Assembly (NCBI GenBank): GCA_902729315.2
Contig: LR746269.1
Span: forward strand, 5,177,501 to 5,241,500
Source of the DNA: Spirodela intermedia
Taxonomy: Eukaryota > Streptophyta > Magnoliopsida > Alismatales > Araceae
Reading direction: 5' to 3'
Length of the DNA stretch: 64,000 nucleotides
Shown: positions 1-12,600 of the stretch, one piece after another
Layout of the letters: every line of letters starts with the position of its first letter
How positions within the stretch are numbered: the stretch's first letter is position 1
The notes under the pieces: generated by a model
Told to the model about the DNA's origin: nothing
What the model saw: the letters and a program-made list of their open reading frames with translations, nothing else
Database searches by the model: none
Translations under genes and position numbers: made by a program

Positions 1-30
1 CCCAATTGGGTGGCTTTCTTCTGTTCACAG

Positions 31-972
31 ATGGAAGGGAGGATCTATCTAGAGTGGATTCCGACCGGTTTAGATCGATCATCACGGAAGTAGAGGCTCT
101 GCATCAGCAAGGTAATTCAGGCCATACTTTCTCTACCCCCCCTCCCCTCCCCCATGCCACGGAACTCTACAGGGCTGGGTATTGAAATCTCTGGTGGGAT
201 TTCTGTTGCAGTGAAGAAACCTAGAGAACAGATTGCCGATGCAGAGGCTCTGCTGAACATCACCAGCACCTTGGTGACCACCATCAGGTCCCATGGCAAC
301 GATGGGTTGACCCCATCAGATTTCGTCAGGGCCATGCTGAGAAAGTTTGGTCAACAGGGTGGAACGGGCAGTGAGGGCGCTTGCAGCCATGCCTTTTGGA
401 AGGATGTGGGTTCAGCTGTTGCTCATGTGTTCATGAGGCCTCCCGGTTGCTGCACAATGTAAGTTGCCTTCAATGTTTAATGATAGAGGGCTGAGAACTA
501 TACTTGTATAATATTTTTCATGCAATGTTTTAGAAAAAAAATTCCTCATGTCGAGGTTTCACTGGGGTATATAATGATGATTTTTAATCCGATCAGGGGG
601 ATGATGTTTGATCAAATGCCTTAAAGAAAATATTTGCGTAGGCTGGTTCTTAATAAAATTGTTCTATAATTTTCTACCCACCGGGTATGCTTGAAGTGTG
701 ATTACTGATAAATTATATTGATTGCGTAACTTTAAATGAACAAATATAAATTATATTCAAGCTACTCCAGGCAAATTAGAATTTTTTTTTTGAATTTTTG
801 TTTAGAAACGTTTCCAAAGTTTCCACATTCATACAAATGAGATATTATTTTACTCGTTTTAGTTCCTCCTGTTGAAAGTTTATCTCCATTGGTGAACCCT
901 TCTCAGGAGGTGCTCAAGATCTGTTAGAAACCCTTATTTGCCGAACATCTATTCACTCAAAAGCCGAGAGAG

Positions 973-1021
<49 letters not shown>

Positions 1022-1597
1022 CCTTGTAGACTTGAGACATCAAGATCGTTTACTTATTTTTGATCTGATTCTTCAGTTCTAGGCAATAACAACATATCAA
1101 ACCCCTTGATGGATCGCCGACCTGACCTATTTTTGACACTGTCCACACCAGGCTTGGCCCCATGAGCACCGAGCCAAAGCAACGTAAGCCTCATGCCCAG
1201 AGGAAGCAGACCAGACCAGCCGACACCACCCGACCTGAAGAGGTATCTCTCGTGAAAATTCTGCCCAGATGCTGGGTCTTGATGTTCTTTCGAATTATAT
1301 TGAATTCTGTTGAGGTGATCTTCAATGGTGGTCTCCTCTGTGTGTGAAGCTGGAAGGATCGGAGCTGGAGGGGGAGCAGAGAACGGACACTGATAAGAAC
1401 ATGTTGACCATGTTCGACATCCTGAGGAGGCGGCGGCGGGTGGGGCTCGAAAGCCTCCTACTGAACCGGGCTTCCTTTGCGCAGACCGTGGAGAACCTCT
1501 TCGCCCTCTCGTTCCTGGTAAAGGATGGTCGGGCCGAGATAACAGTGGACGACAATGGTCACCACCTCGTCAGTGAGTTGACTCACTTCCCCCCTCC

Positions 1598-1649
<52 letters not shown>

Positions 1650-2163
1650 CTCTTGTGGGTTTTGATGGGTTTTAGTGGGTGCTGATCAGTCCGCTGAATT
1701 TCTGCCCTCTCAGTGCCGAGAAATGCCCCGGTGGCGGTGGCGGTGGCTGCTGGTGAGGTCTCGTACAGCCACTTCGTCTTCAGATTTGACTTCAAGGACT
1801 GGAAGGTAAGATAAGCCCATATCAGGGACTAGCAGCCGAGGAGATAATTGGGCCTCTGTGTTCTCTCCTGGCTGATCGATTGCTGCACTTCTCGTGTAGC
1901 TGATGCAGGAGAGAGTGGCGCCAGGAGAGGAGCTGATGCCGGACAGGGGCGACCTCGGCACGAGCTGCAGCCCCTCTGGGCTGGAAGAACGGCCGCCCTG
2001 TGAAGGGTCCCAGTCGGCGGCGGCGCCCCCAACGACGCCGATCAGGAAACTAACGAGGAATCGGGGGCTGGTCGTGCAGGAACAGTTGTTTGTGGAGGAG
2101 TCGCCGGAGAAGGACGGGGGCAGGGCTTCGACCAGGAAGAAGGCCAAGCGCCTCTTTCGCTGA
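31..2163 (+). CDS. NSE4: NSE4, kleisin subunit of the SMC5/6 complex (5' end outside window)
   Basis: NSE4 bridges the SMC5/SMC6 heads with NSE1 and NSE3 in the nucleus, in DNA repair and chromosome maintenance. I read six exons: 31-111, 212-458, 1152-1242, 1350-1572, 1714-1805 and 1900-2163, with all junction phases agreeing and a TGA at 2161-2163. Conserved stretches are [16 protein letters not shown] and [15 protein letters not shown] in exon 2, the TEPKQRK segment in exon 3, [17 protein letters not shown] in exon 4 and [13 protein letters not shown] followed by LMQ across exons 5 and 6. The last two form the C-terminal kleisin domain. The exon at 31 starts in mid-protein, so the N-terminal helix region and start codon lie upstream of the window. 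The C-terminal tail ends in a basic KKAKRLFR stretch. The family assignment is secure; the exact exon 1 start is inferred from phase. Confidence 0.9.
976..1016. repeat. (GA)n microsatellite in NSE4 intron 2
   Basis: An almost uninterrupted GA dinucleotide tract lies in the 0.7-kb intron 2. A second tract at about 1602-1645 lies in intron 4. Confidence 0.95.
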
Positions 2164-2801
2164 TGGAGGAGCAAGTTCTACTGGTTGAGGCATTCCCTTG
2201 AACATGTCGTGGGCCATTTAAATCTCTGGAAGATTTGTTATCGGGTTCTTGGGGCATTTCCCCGAGCATCTCGTGGGCCATTTGATTTCTTCAGGTGGTT
2301 TTGATCCGTTGACTTTTTTATTATGTGGGTTGGTGTCCAATGTATGATGGGAAATTAGATACAAAAAAAAATTCACACTCGGGCCTCAAAAAGCTTACAG
2401 ATAAATGAGGAAAGAGAATGTGGGTCAAACCTGAACTTGTCTGAGCCTTTCATGAGATGGTTTTGACTAGCTGATTTACTTTAGTCAGATGAGGGGGGAG
2501 TCAAATAGGATGGGAGGAGCTTGACCCTATCTTTTCCACAAATGGAAAACAAGATTCGGCTTGATCTGTTGACTTTGGTTAGATATGAGGGTCCCAAATG
2601 GGCCATGCAAATAAACTGGATGACGGTGTTTTTATACTAAACCTGACCCCAAAGTGGGTTAAATTCGGACTTCCGCAAAGTCTTCTCTCTCTCTCTCTTG
2701 ATTATTATGCAAAAGCTTGGAGATATCCGAAAAATATGCACCCACCGTGAGACTGCAGAACCCATTTGGAAAGGAGTGCACCCCGGCCGGCCCCGGCCAC
2801 T
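2164..2801. other. Tail-to-tail intergenic region, NSE4 / enoyl-ACP reductase
   Basis: This stretch holds the two 3' UTRs and no supported gene. About 2187-2285 contains a degenerate two-copy repeat in which each copy carries GTGGGCCATTT (CGTGGGCCATTT near 2206 and CTCGTGGGCCATTT near 2269). A short CT tract lies near 2684-2697. Confidence 0.7.
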
Positions 2802-5113
2802 TCACGCCGTGATCGCCGGGCTGTCGGTAGCGAGGCCCATCGTGTTCAGGCCGTTGTCCACGTAGACGACGGTTCCCGTCACCGCCGACGCCAGCGGCGA
2901 CACCAGGAACGCCGCCGCGTTGCCGACCTCATCTGCCGGAGAAGTTGCGACCCACCGGAGGGCGGTGAGATTCCTCGCCGGCGTAGCGGAAGAGAGAGAG
3001 AGAGAGAGAGATGACGGGGGCGGGGACTTCGGATCAACGCTTACCTGCCCGGAGTTCCTTCTGCAGGGGCGCGTTGGCGTAGGAGTACTCGATCATCTTC
3101 TCTATGAACCCGATGGCCTTCGCGGCGCGGCTCCCCAGCGGGCCTTGAACAGTTTGGTCAACACCCAGGACGACAAGTCAGAGATCTTCATAGGGTAAAC
3201 TCATCCATCCCAAGTCAACACCGTAATGTGAGACCATCTCGTCGACATTTCTGGGTTCTTTTCCATCACAGCAATGAACGAGGGAGACGACTTTGGGGGA
3301 CTAACCGGCAGATATGGTGTTGACTCTGATCTTCCCCTTCCTCCCCGCTTCGAAAGCCAGCACCTGCATCCGGAGAAGATGCTTTAGATACTGTCAGCCA
3401 TGTAAAGACGGCGGGTGGGGACAAAAGCTCACCCTGGTGTCACTCTCGAGGGCCGCCTTGGCTGAGCTCATCCCACCTCCATACCTGCATATTACTCCCA
3501 ATAACGATGACGATGATGATGATTAAAGAGTAGCAATCGATAGAGTATCTTCTTCATGGACAGGATGATTACCCAGGAATGGTCCTCTCAGAAGCGATGT
3601 AAGTCAGGGAGATCGAGGCGCCGCCTGTGGAAGTCAACGTTAGCCATGAAAGAGTGAGAGCCACTTAGGGTTAGAACATGCAGAGATTTCTATTTATAGA
3701 TCCATGAAGCATGCCTGGATTCATGATCGGGAGGAAATGCCGGAGGAGGGAAACGTATGAATAGCTCGAGGCGGATATCGCCGCGAGGTACCCGTTCCTG
3801 GAGGTCTCCAGCAAAGGTTTAGCGACCTGATGAGGGGAGACCAGGTGGGTTTTCGGTAGGTCAACTCGGTGTCTGACTGCATGAAGTCAAAGAGATTTGA
3901 TCTGCAGAGGGAAGCGAGCACCACCTCGGGCCCATTGGCAAGAGAGTGAACGAGGATGTCGATGCTGCCGTAGTCATTCTTCACAGAGTCAACCACTTCC
4001 TGCAAGTTCCACCCGGGCACCAAAAGATTTTAGCCGAAGTGATGAGTTATTCATCATCTGAATCAATGGAATCCCCATCACCTTGACAGTCCAGTTGGAT
4101 GCTCCGGCATAGCGCTTGTTGGATTTAACCTGAAGAAGAAGAAGATGATGATAATGATGATGATGATGATGACGAGCAGACGACTGAAGAGAGAGAAAGA
4201 CCAGAAGAATCAGAGGGAACTCACATCCTCTGGAACGTCCTCGGGGGAGTCGTAGACGGCATCGAGGGGATATATCTTGGTGATCTCCATGAGGGAGCCG
4301 TCCGGTAGCCTACAACAGAGCAGAAGAACCAGCCTTTTGAGTTCGAGGCGAGGAGGAGGGAGGGGAGGGTAGAGGCGTACAGGCGGGACTGGTCGAACTT
4401 GCCGCGCTTTAAGCTGGTCTCGAAGATGTTTAGAGCCTGGATTCAGGAGATGAGCTCCCTCTCAGAAGTGAGACGAAGGGGAAAGTGGGGGAGGAGGAGG
4501 AAGATGAAGAAGGGGGGTGTTGACTTACGGGGACCCAAGTGCCGACGAGAATCTCGGCTCCTGCGGCAGCAAGAGCTTTGGCGATCGCCCAGCCGTAGCC
4601 ATTGTCGTCGGCAACCCCGGCGATGAACGCCCTCTTTCCTGAAGGAGAAGAAGAACAGGTGATCAGATTCAAGGGATAATCGCAGAAATCCCTGCCATGC
4701 AGGAGCCAGGTTGATTCTCTCTCTCTAGTTATTACGCCATGCGAGGTGGAAATCAAAGAACATGTAGATCTCTCATGAAAATCTACCGGGTAGTATAGGA
4801 CTGGAGAATGAGCAGCGAGGACCAGAAGAAAACCTCTCAGATCGATAGGCAACCCAGCGGCAACACCTCTCTCGGCCTCCTCGGACGTTGCTCTTGCGAC
4901 GAAGCTGGCGGATCTTGAGGGAGCGGAGCTGGAATGGAGGAAAGGTCGCGGAGGGTTACACGAACTGGAAAGTGCCGCCGTTGCTGATCCTTCTGAAGTG
5001 AATCTCGGAGTTGCAGAGCAGGCAGCTGAGAACAGCTTTCGGGTGGAAAAAACACGATGTCTCGCGGACGTGATCCGCATCCCTGGGGCTGCTGCTGCTG
5101 CTGCTGCTGCCAT
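2802..5113 (-). CDS. MOD1: Plastid enoyl-[acyl-carrier-protein] reductase (NADH), FabI type
   Basis: It catalyses the last reductive step of each plastid fatty-acid synthesis cycle, reducing enoyl-ACP to acyl-ACP with NADH. Twelve exons, 5'-3' on the minus strand: 5113-4834, 4638-4529, 4436-4381, 4309-4225, 4129-4082, 3999-3925, 3826-3715, 3624-3573, 3484-3433, 3363-3306, 3143-3045 and 2932-2802. They sum to 1158 nt (385 aa), close to the usual length near 390. Residues 1 to about 75 are a Ser/Ala/Arg-rich transit peptide starting with an alanine run. The Gly-rich nucleotide site is [17 protein letters not shown] (from residue 94). The catalytic pair is Tyr274 and Lys282 in [15 protein letters not shown], with the spacing seen in plant ENR. 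The protein ends [19 protein letters not shown]. Intron 7 appears to start with GC (CCAG|GCATGC). Identity is secure and exon edges are consistent throughout. Confidence 0.95.
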
Positions 5114-5142
5114 GGCCTCGATGGAGTAATCGACAGAGGAAA

Positions 5143-6475
5143 CCTGCGCGAGACGTCCTCAGATCGTAAAAGAAGATGGCGAGGAACGTAAGAGAGATCG
5201 CTCGCCAGAAACTGGGGTAGAACAGAACTAAAAAAGAAGACAAATCAGAAAGCGTTCCTTGGGATGAAAATCTCCACAATCATCAACTTAATCGAGAAAA
5301 AATTCACACGCGATCACTCTCCGCTGTTAGGTTCCTGCAGAAATCCGCAAAAAACGAACCCACTCAAGTAGCTATGAACACGGGATCGTCACATCCCAGT
5401 CAGAAAACCTCCGGGATCCCCAAAAGCGAAGGAAATGGACAGCCAGCAACCGCAGCATACTGTCTCCTTCCTCCCGCATTTCAATCGACGGAACAGGGAG
5501 CATTTCTCAAACCAAGAACAGGCACAGGATCCACTGTAGATCGTACATTTTAGAGCATAAACCAGCACTCGGATCCGCGGGGCGAATCATTGGAAGAAAC
5601 AACGGAAATCTCCCTCCCAAAATGACGAACGCAAACCACTGTACCTCTCCGCCAACCGGATCCGCTCCCGGTAGGATCTCCCCGCGCTGCTACTCCACCA
5701 AGAAACAGATCACACTCAGGGAAGGGAAAATGTAGGACGGCGATCCAGAGAGCCGGAGCAGGGCAACATAAATGGGGAGTGATCGGAGGGAGAGAGGTGG
5801 GGGGAGGTCGATGATTCCGAGGCGACGCCACCGATCTTCAGCCTCCTTGGGGAGGGATCGAAAGCGACAGTCCTTCCTGGAAGCCAAGTCAGTGGATCTC
5901 CCTGCCGCCGCAACGGTCGGTACGGCCGCCGGTTCGGAAACTTCCAGGTTTGACCATTACCCTTAATTATCTTTAATAGAACATTTTTTAGCACAAATTT
6001 TGGTGCTCATCGTACTTGCCTTTTATAGAAAATAATATTTATTTAATAAATATTTTTTGATGTCGCGTTATCTTTCCAATAATTCAAGATTCAGTCGATG
6101 TTTCCTTCTTTTGGGGGGGATCTTAGAATTTATATGATTTTGTAAAATTATTATTTTATCAGACGACTTGATGGGCGGATCCGGTTAGCCACATAACGGG
6201 CCCAAATGAAAGCCCTAAATTGGCTGTGGGCCCATTTTATTATTGGGTCCATTCTTGAGCCCCAATGCCATAATTTTCACTTTTCTTTATATACCTACTT
6301 GATTTTTTTTTAAGGTTTTGGCACGCGATAAATTTAGAAAATATCACCCGGGGGGAAGAGGGAGGGGAGAGAGAGAGAGAGAGAGAGAAGGATCTTCCCC
6401 AGGAACTCAGCTGACCGTATTGAATAATTCAGCAGATATGGGTCAACTCCGGAGAGGATCAGGTGCTATTTTCCT
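5143..6475. promoter_or_regulatory. Leader and promoter region of the enoyl-ACP reductase gene
   Basis: On the minus strand a good acceptor (CGCGCAG|GTTTCC) lies 30 bases before the ATG and a good donor (GGAGAG|GTACAG) at 5645/5644. This suggests a 5'-leader intron at 5144-5644 and a first untranslated exon extending from 5645 to about 5900. Beyond it, 5950-6475 is AT-rich and carries GGGCCC-type motifs (6197, 6228) and a GA tract near 6367-6388. It also holds the NTAN1 3' end. Open frames in this GC-rich leader (5550-5994) have no family resemblance and I do not call them genes. Confidence 0.5.
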
Positions 6476-9400
6476 CTAGCTGCGCCTCGTCCATCCCACG
6501 CTGGGCGCCCTCTCAAAGATCCGAGGCCTGCCCTTATAAAAAGTCAACCTCCAACCGGGGTTCTCAATCAAGTAATTAAATACCCTGCCAAAGGGGGAAA
6601 CAAAAATGGATTAGAATCCTCTCATGGCGGATATCTGGCCATAAGAGCCGCTGAAGAACACAAAAGAAGTCAACGGCGGAAAAATCTCCCCCCCCCATGA
6701 ACCACCTGAAATTGTTTTACTTTGCTCTATGGTAGCAGAAAGAACAAAGAAAGTCAACTTTCTATCCCCACCCATGATTTCTCCCGTCTTTCCTTTCTTG
6801 GTTTATTCCTCCTTTAATTGAGGAAAAAACATAACTTTGAAACTTTGGGAAAGCGATAGAATCTTAGCCAATCAGCGTTCAGCGGATTACCAAGAGAATG
6901 AGCTGACCTTCGTTCATTATCGACAAAATCAGGGCTCTCAGCAAGGGGCGACGTGGAGCATTGGGAGAGGATTTCTGAATCGGGAAGCTGCAGCAGCTCA
7001 GAAGCAAAGGGCGCCCAACCCAAGGACCTGCAACGTTAGGAAGGTGAGAAGGCAAGGGAAGATCACATACGGTTGACCAGATGATGTCAAGAGCCAATGG
7101 TTGGACAGAACTTAAGACGAAAAAGGAAGTTTAATGGTTACTCATGTTCTACCCCCTCTTATCTCACAACGTCCGTCCCCCAGGGACAGTGCTGCTCTTT
7201 TTTTTTCCCCAAGATTCTTCATATTTAATGTATATCTAGGAGAAAAAAGCTTCGTAATAATGGATTTTTCCAAAAAATAATAATGACGGGAATATGGATA
7301 TTTAACAAAGATAGCGCAAATAATGAATCGGAATGGCAAAATTGATTCTAATAATGGATATGTTCATCATAAAATCAGTATTTTTCGACTGATAGAAACA
7401 ATTTAAAAAATTAAAATTAATATTTCCCGAAATAGATGTGATTTAGCTGGCATTGTGAACCACAAGGTAGTAAACAATTGAAGAAAGAAAACACGAAGCT
7501 GAAGTTCATTTACTCGAAAAAAAAATTGCCAAATAAGAACAAGGATTGGGTGAATGAATGTACCATGAGCAAGGAGCGATTAGAAATCTGTCGCAAGAAG
7601 TATCGTATGTGTCCATCAACTTCCCTTTCCAACGGGGGTCCCCAGAGGATACAGTCACACGAACCCTTCTGACGATTTCATCTGGACACCTCGAACTCCG
7701 GTCAAAGCTCGCTGGCATGACTGATCCAGAAGACGTATCTACCTGAAGGCCACGACCATTTTTTTTTCTAGGCTTCAGAACCCAATACCATGATTTAATG
7801 GAAAATAAAGAATACGGCCCATAAATAGAAACTTCACGTTCCTGTGCTGTTTTATGCAATGGACGATGACCATAGATGAGATTTATGACACATTAATGGA
7901 CATTTATATTTCTAGAGAGGAAGCACATAAATTAGTGTTCAAGGGGAAAACACAACGCTATCGTGTTGCCCAAAAATAACAATAATTTCAGCTGGAAATT
8001 ATACCTTTTAGTATGTTTTTGAAAATGAAAAAACGCCAAGTAATTTTATTTTTTTAGTTTATCGAAATCGTTTTCAGTCTAGTTGATATGATGAACTCCC
8101 TAGCGTTTTCAACTATGTGCCTTCTCAAGCAGGTCCTCCCCTCCTTGTAATTTTCATGCACCTTATGGAAAACAACATTTTGGAATTTGACCCTTTCCCT
8201 AAACAAGTTGACTCCTCTTTATAAAATCAGTGCTCAAAAATTTCATGTGGCGTGGCTGGTCATCTAGGTCAACCCATCTTCTTTGTTTTGCTGCAAGAGG
8301 TTGATGTTCAGCTCTCACACATTTTTACCTGTATCTGTCTGCCAGCGTGTTTGCCAAAAAAAAAAGAACAGCTTTCTAGCAATCATACAATCCGATAATT
8401 AAGGAATCAACCCCAAACTTAACCCTTGACGACTCCTCTGACTCTCTAAATTATCTATAGAAATTAATGCAAATTTCTGCAAGTGCAAAGAGGACTTTTC
8501 TTATTAGTGCTCAAGCTATTTAAATTTGAGGGCTAAATTGCATCAAGGCTATCTTTCAAAGCTTCTGAAGGTTAACATTTTTTTTTTGGGGAGCTATATA
8601 GTAATAAATCTGCGTGCTATGAGCTTTACATTATAGCAATAAAAATTTTGATATTGTCGGAACCATAAATAAATGAAAAAAATATATCACTGTTCATAAA
8701 TTTATTTCCATACGACTTTCGACTCTGAAAATGGGTATGCGTGCTACTATGGGATTTTATTTTATTTTATTGGTGTTTTTACCAGCCATGTTACATTATT
8801 CTAGGAGGATAACAGAATAGAAAATATGCATCAAATGAATAAGACAATACAAAAATAGTGTGATGAGAAAAGCTGCTGCAACAATATATCCTTATTGTCA
8901 ATAAAAATATTTATCTAACGAAAATTTTATCTTTCAACAACAAAAAATGAAAGCTAAGGAATAAATAGCCGACCAAAAAGCCACTGATGATGGGGAAAGA
9001 ATTTCCATGCGAATCCCTTTTCGTATTATGTCCAAGGACACACAAGGTCTTGATATGAAACTGTTCACTCCGGCTCTTCAAAGCTTCAATGATTTTGGAA
9101 CATAATGGAAACGAATGGCCAACTTCTTTATCAACACGGATCGCATTGTTCTCAGTGGAATCCTGCATGAAAAATTGATCTCCAAGCTTGACTTCATTCA
9201 TTACTTCTCCTAAAGCAATGATTAGAAAAATGAAAGAAAAAGAAAACACATGGCAAGAGATCAAGTGCGAACACTGTAAGGTGCATCTTGAAAGCCACCG
9301 ATAAGATGAACCTGTGAAATCGTACATTAAAACTCATTAAAATATTTTTTAAATTTTTGACATAAATTATACACACATGCCAAGCACGAGGAAGAGAGAC

Positions 9401-10558
9401 TGACATCAAGCACACCCACTTCACCGTGAACAAGGGAGGATAGCATTTGATCAAGGCCTAAATCCACGACTCTTGCAGAATCCAGATGAGCAATTGAGAT
9501 CCTGAGAACACATACTAATAAGAGAAGAATCAATGGCAAAATCATACAGATATAAAAATTAAAACTATTAGCTTTAATCCCTAATTCATACATTCCACTG
9601 TCCCGGTTGCGAATGACAAAACCCACGCACGTAGTTGCTTCGTCCGTCCCAGCTAGCTTTCGGATGGAGAGATAAAAAGAGGGTAAGAAGATAGCTTGAT
9701 GTGATAATAGAAAATTTCTCTACCAATGCATTACCAGTGCGAAACCTTCAAGTTTTCCTTTTCTAATCTCCACATAAAGCAGCATACAAGCGCGTTCAAT
9801 CTCTTGGATGACAAAGCTTTCCCTAGAACGTTACATCTCGTACTTACTATCTAAGTGATTCTAACTCATGTGTGCAGAGGGAATGGCGCGGCAAACTATG
9901 TACGCACCAAAATTATGGGTTGAGAAATATTGATTAGAAAAAAGGAATTCTGATTTCACATTGTCAAAATTTAATTGCTCGAGAGCTCTCCAGCCATGGA
10001 AGAACAAGTAATGGCGGAGAGCTCTCAAACCACACCTACTCTTCTTTTTGAATGGCGTAGGCAATGAGATTCTCGGCGTTAAAATGAAAGTTCGCATTCC
10101 AGTTTTCACAGGCACACAAAACTTCTCTGATAAAATTCGGACGTCAACGTGTCGAAAAAAAATAATAATAACCTTCTCCACCACAAAACCTCACCTCAAC
10201 GAGGCCAGGGTCGACTGTTGCATATTCTCTCTGGAACACGTAGACGTGCTTAAAAGGTGGCACCGACCTCTCTGCAGTGGAATCCTCGGAGACAGATGAT
10301 AATTTTCTCTCCGGCATGGCTTTCAGCCGGTCCGAAGCGGAGACAAGCGACGGGTGCTCCAACAGCGATTTCAAGGTCCGATACCCCTGCTATTGCATAT
10401 TCAACGTGTGAATTCCCAGCACAGGAAGATATTGCGTCACGAACGCGTGCTGCCGAAAAACCAATGGATGGTGAGATAGAGGTAGAGATCGACAGCGATA
10501 CCTCCGAGGAGAGCTCGCAATCGAAAGGGGGGAGAGGAAGCCCGTCGACGAAGATCAT
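6476..10558 (-). CDS. NTAN1: Protein N-terminal asparagine amidohydrolase
   Basis: It deamidates N-terminal Asn to Asp, feeding the Arg/N-degron protein degradation pathway. Nine exons on the minus strand: 10558-10502, 10386-10195, 9656-9592, 9501-9405, 9311-9273, 9162-8974, 7742-7564, 7027-6908 and 6584-6476. They total 1047 nt (348 aa), the size expected for plant NTAN1. Diagnostic pieces are HVYVFQREYATVDPGLVE, then GTDEATTCVGFVIRNR with the nucleophile Cys93, VHLIGGF, FHIKTLCVLGHNTK, MPASFDRSSRCPDEIVRR, CSTSPLAESPDFVDNERR and the tail RPRIFERAPSVGW. I start at the Met of MIFVDG because an in-frame upstream Met adds only a non-conserved leader. The exon 5/6 border has a second phase-compatible solution (end 9275, restart near 9211). 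The 3' half is AT-rich and intron 6 is 1.2 kb. Confidence 0.93.
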
Positions 10559-12600
10559 GACTTCCTCCGACGGACCTTCTTCGAATCCGCGCACCACCGT
10601 TCTCCGACGAGCAGCGGCGAGGCAAATGATGGCAGGGAACGCGGTCGTTTCGAATCGGTCTTAAAAAGTCGAAAACGAGATGAAAAAATAATAAAGTGAA
10701 CGTATTACTTATGATATTCATCGGTTATAATCAGGGGTAAAATATTCAAATCTTTTTATATTATATATATATATATATATATATTAATAAAATCCAGTCT
10801 CTTCCCGGATAGTGGGAAGGTAGCCGCACCCCGGGCCATATCCGCCATGGGCAAGATGGACAGATAAAAATAGTAATTCTTATTATTATTTATTTTTTTA
10901 GGTGTAAGTTGAGATATTCATCCGGTACAAATTCATTTAAAAATCTAATAATAATTAAATAGATGATCTTAAAAATCATAAATAAAAAAATAAAAATTAT
11001 TCATCATTGTGTATCACATAACCCCTTTAAGATCTGAAATTATGCATAGATAATATTTGAACCTTATTTTACATGAAAAATAGTGGGTTTAATATGTAAT
11101 ATTAATTTGTTAATTTGTTTCTGTAAAAAAAAAAACTATGGGAAATTATCAGAAAATTAATTTTTAGCAAACCACTGGAGATCATTTGGTTTTTTTCCAT
11201 AAATAAACAATCCTCTCATCTAACACGTAATATTACAAAAGTGACATAATTGGGAGTCCATTATTTTACACATTTAGTATCACTTTAATTGAAGTATGTC
11301 TACAATTAAATCGAACATTTGGCATGTATGTTACTGGAGATTAATGCCCAAACAGAACATAGTGTAGCAGCCTCTACGAAACTATATGTTTTCATTCACG
11401 AATGAACCAAATAAGTGTAAAAATGCCCGTTATCAACAAACCTTGTATTTGATAACCTTTTTCCTTTCCCCTAACACTAACCAACAATTGTAATTTCATC
11501 CCCACAAATCCACTTAAATTCTTTAAAGTACCCTCATTCCTCTATCTTTTGTGTCCTCAAGCCTATTATTGGACGAAAGCTGTCTTCACACCGAGGGGAG
11601 GAAGAGAGAGAGAGAGGAGGGGGGTTAGGCGTTAAATCATACATTAATAAGGTTGAATCATAATTAAATGTATTCCAAGGGTTAATTAATAAGAGTCGCA
11701 TAATTCCCACTGTCTTAACGAGAAAGTCAGAAAAGCCGGGGATTTATTGGTAATTATCACGAAATATGGCACCACATGTGGCTCTGCCACTAGTAGTGTT
11801 AACACTAGTGTCCACTGTCTGGCTGTTTCCGGATACAAGACGTGTTCCCATTGGGTCCGGTAAGCCCGATATTCCCAGACCCGTTTCTTCCGATATTGGG
11901 CTTTTAAAATTCAGCCCGAAAGTTGCTCCCCTGGTTCGGCCCGGTCATACGTCGAGCCGGTCCGGTCCGTCTAAGCCCGGGCTCGGGCGGGCCCGGTTCG
12001 GCCTGCCTGCTGTCACCTCATGTCAGTTGTCAGTTCAGTTTTTTGCTACAATGATTCGACACGAAATAAATATTTGTGCCACGTAATTTGTGCATTAATA
12101 ATCGAAAATTATTTACTAAATCCGATAAATATTTAAAATACCGTAACGGATTTCGTGGTCGACACGTCAGCAGCCGCGGCGGCCGCCCTCCCCGTGGGCG
12201 ACGTTTGAGGTGCCACGAAACCGTGAACGTGTCTCCACTAACAGCAGCCACTCTATTGATGGGGGTATTTTAGTAGTTTAACCTATTATTCTCCCAGACT
12301 TTCCCTTAGCGGTTGAATCTCAGCCGTCGGATCTCCGAATCGTACCAGATCCTCCCAGGCGACGTTGAACCATTCGCTCTCCGTCATCGATTGCTCCGTC
12401 AAAAAATAGTGGATCGAATCAATCATAACGTGCCACATGGCAATGAGCAGATGGGCCCCCACCTGGGAATTCACAGCGGTCCACTGGTCTTCACGAGGCC
12501 AAAAGAAAACTCGCAGGCAGAAGATAATTAAATACAGCGCTTCTCTCTCGGCAGAGGCTGGGGAAGAAGGGCGAAGGGAGCGGAGCGGAGCAGAGTGAGA
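10559..12600. other. Divergent NTAN1 / FAD2 intergenic region
   Basis: No gene is supported. The region is mostly AT-rich and contains a (TA)n tract at about 10761-10784, poly-A/T runs and a short GA tract near 11605-11625. A GC-rich stretch at 11880-12010 repeats short CCGGTCCGG/GCCCGG-like words, and its open frame reads as low-complexity Arg/Gly/Pro sequence. The final 300 bases should contain the FAD2 promoter. Confidence 0.6.

Noticed and set aside
6814-7097. Plus-strand frame MKLWESDRILANQRSADYQE and following
   Set aside because: The minus strand encodes the conserved CSTSPLAESPDFVDNERR exon of NTAN1 at this position.
11766-12086. 106-codon plus-strand frame with a hydrophobic start
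   Set aside because: It looked like a signal peptide, but the rest is low-complexity Arg/Pro/Gly from CCGG-rich words, with no splice-joined neighbours.
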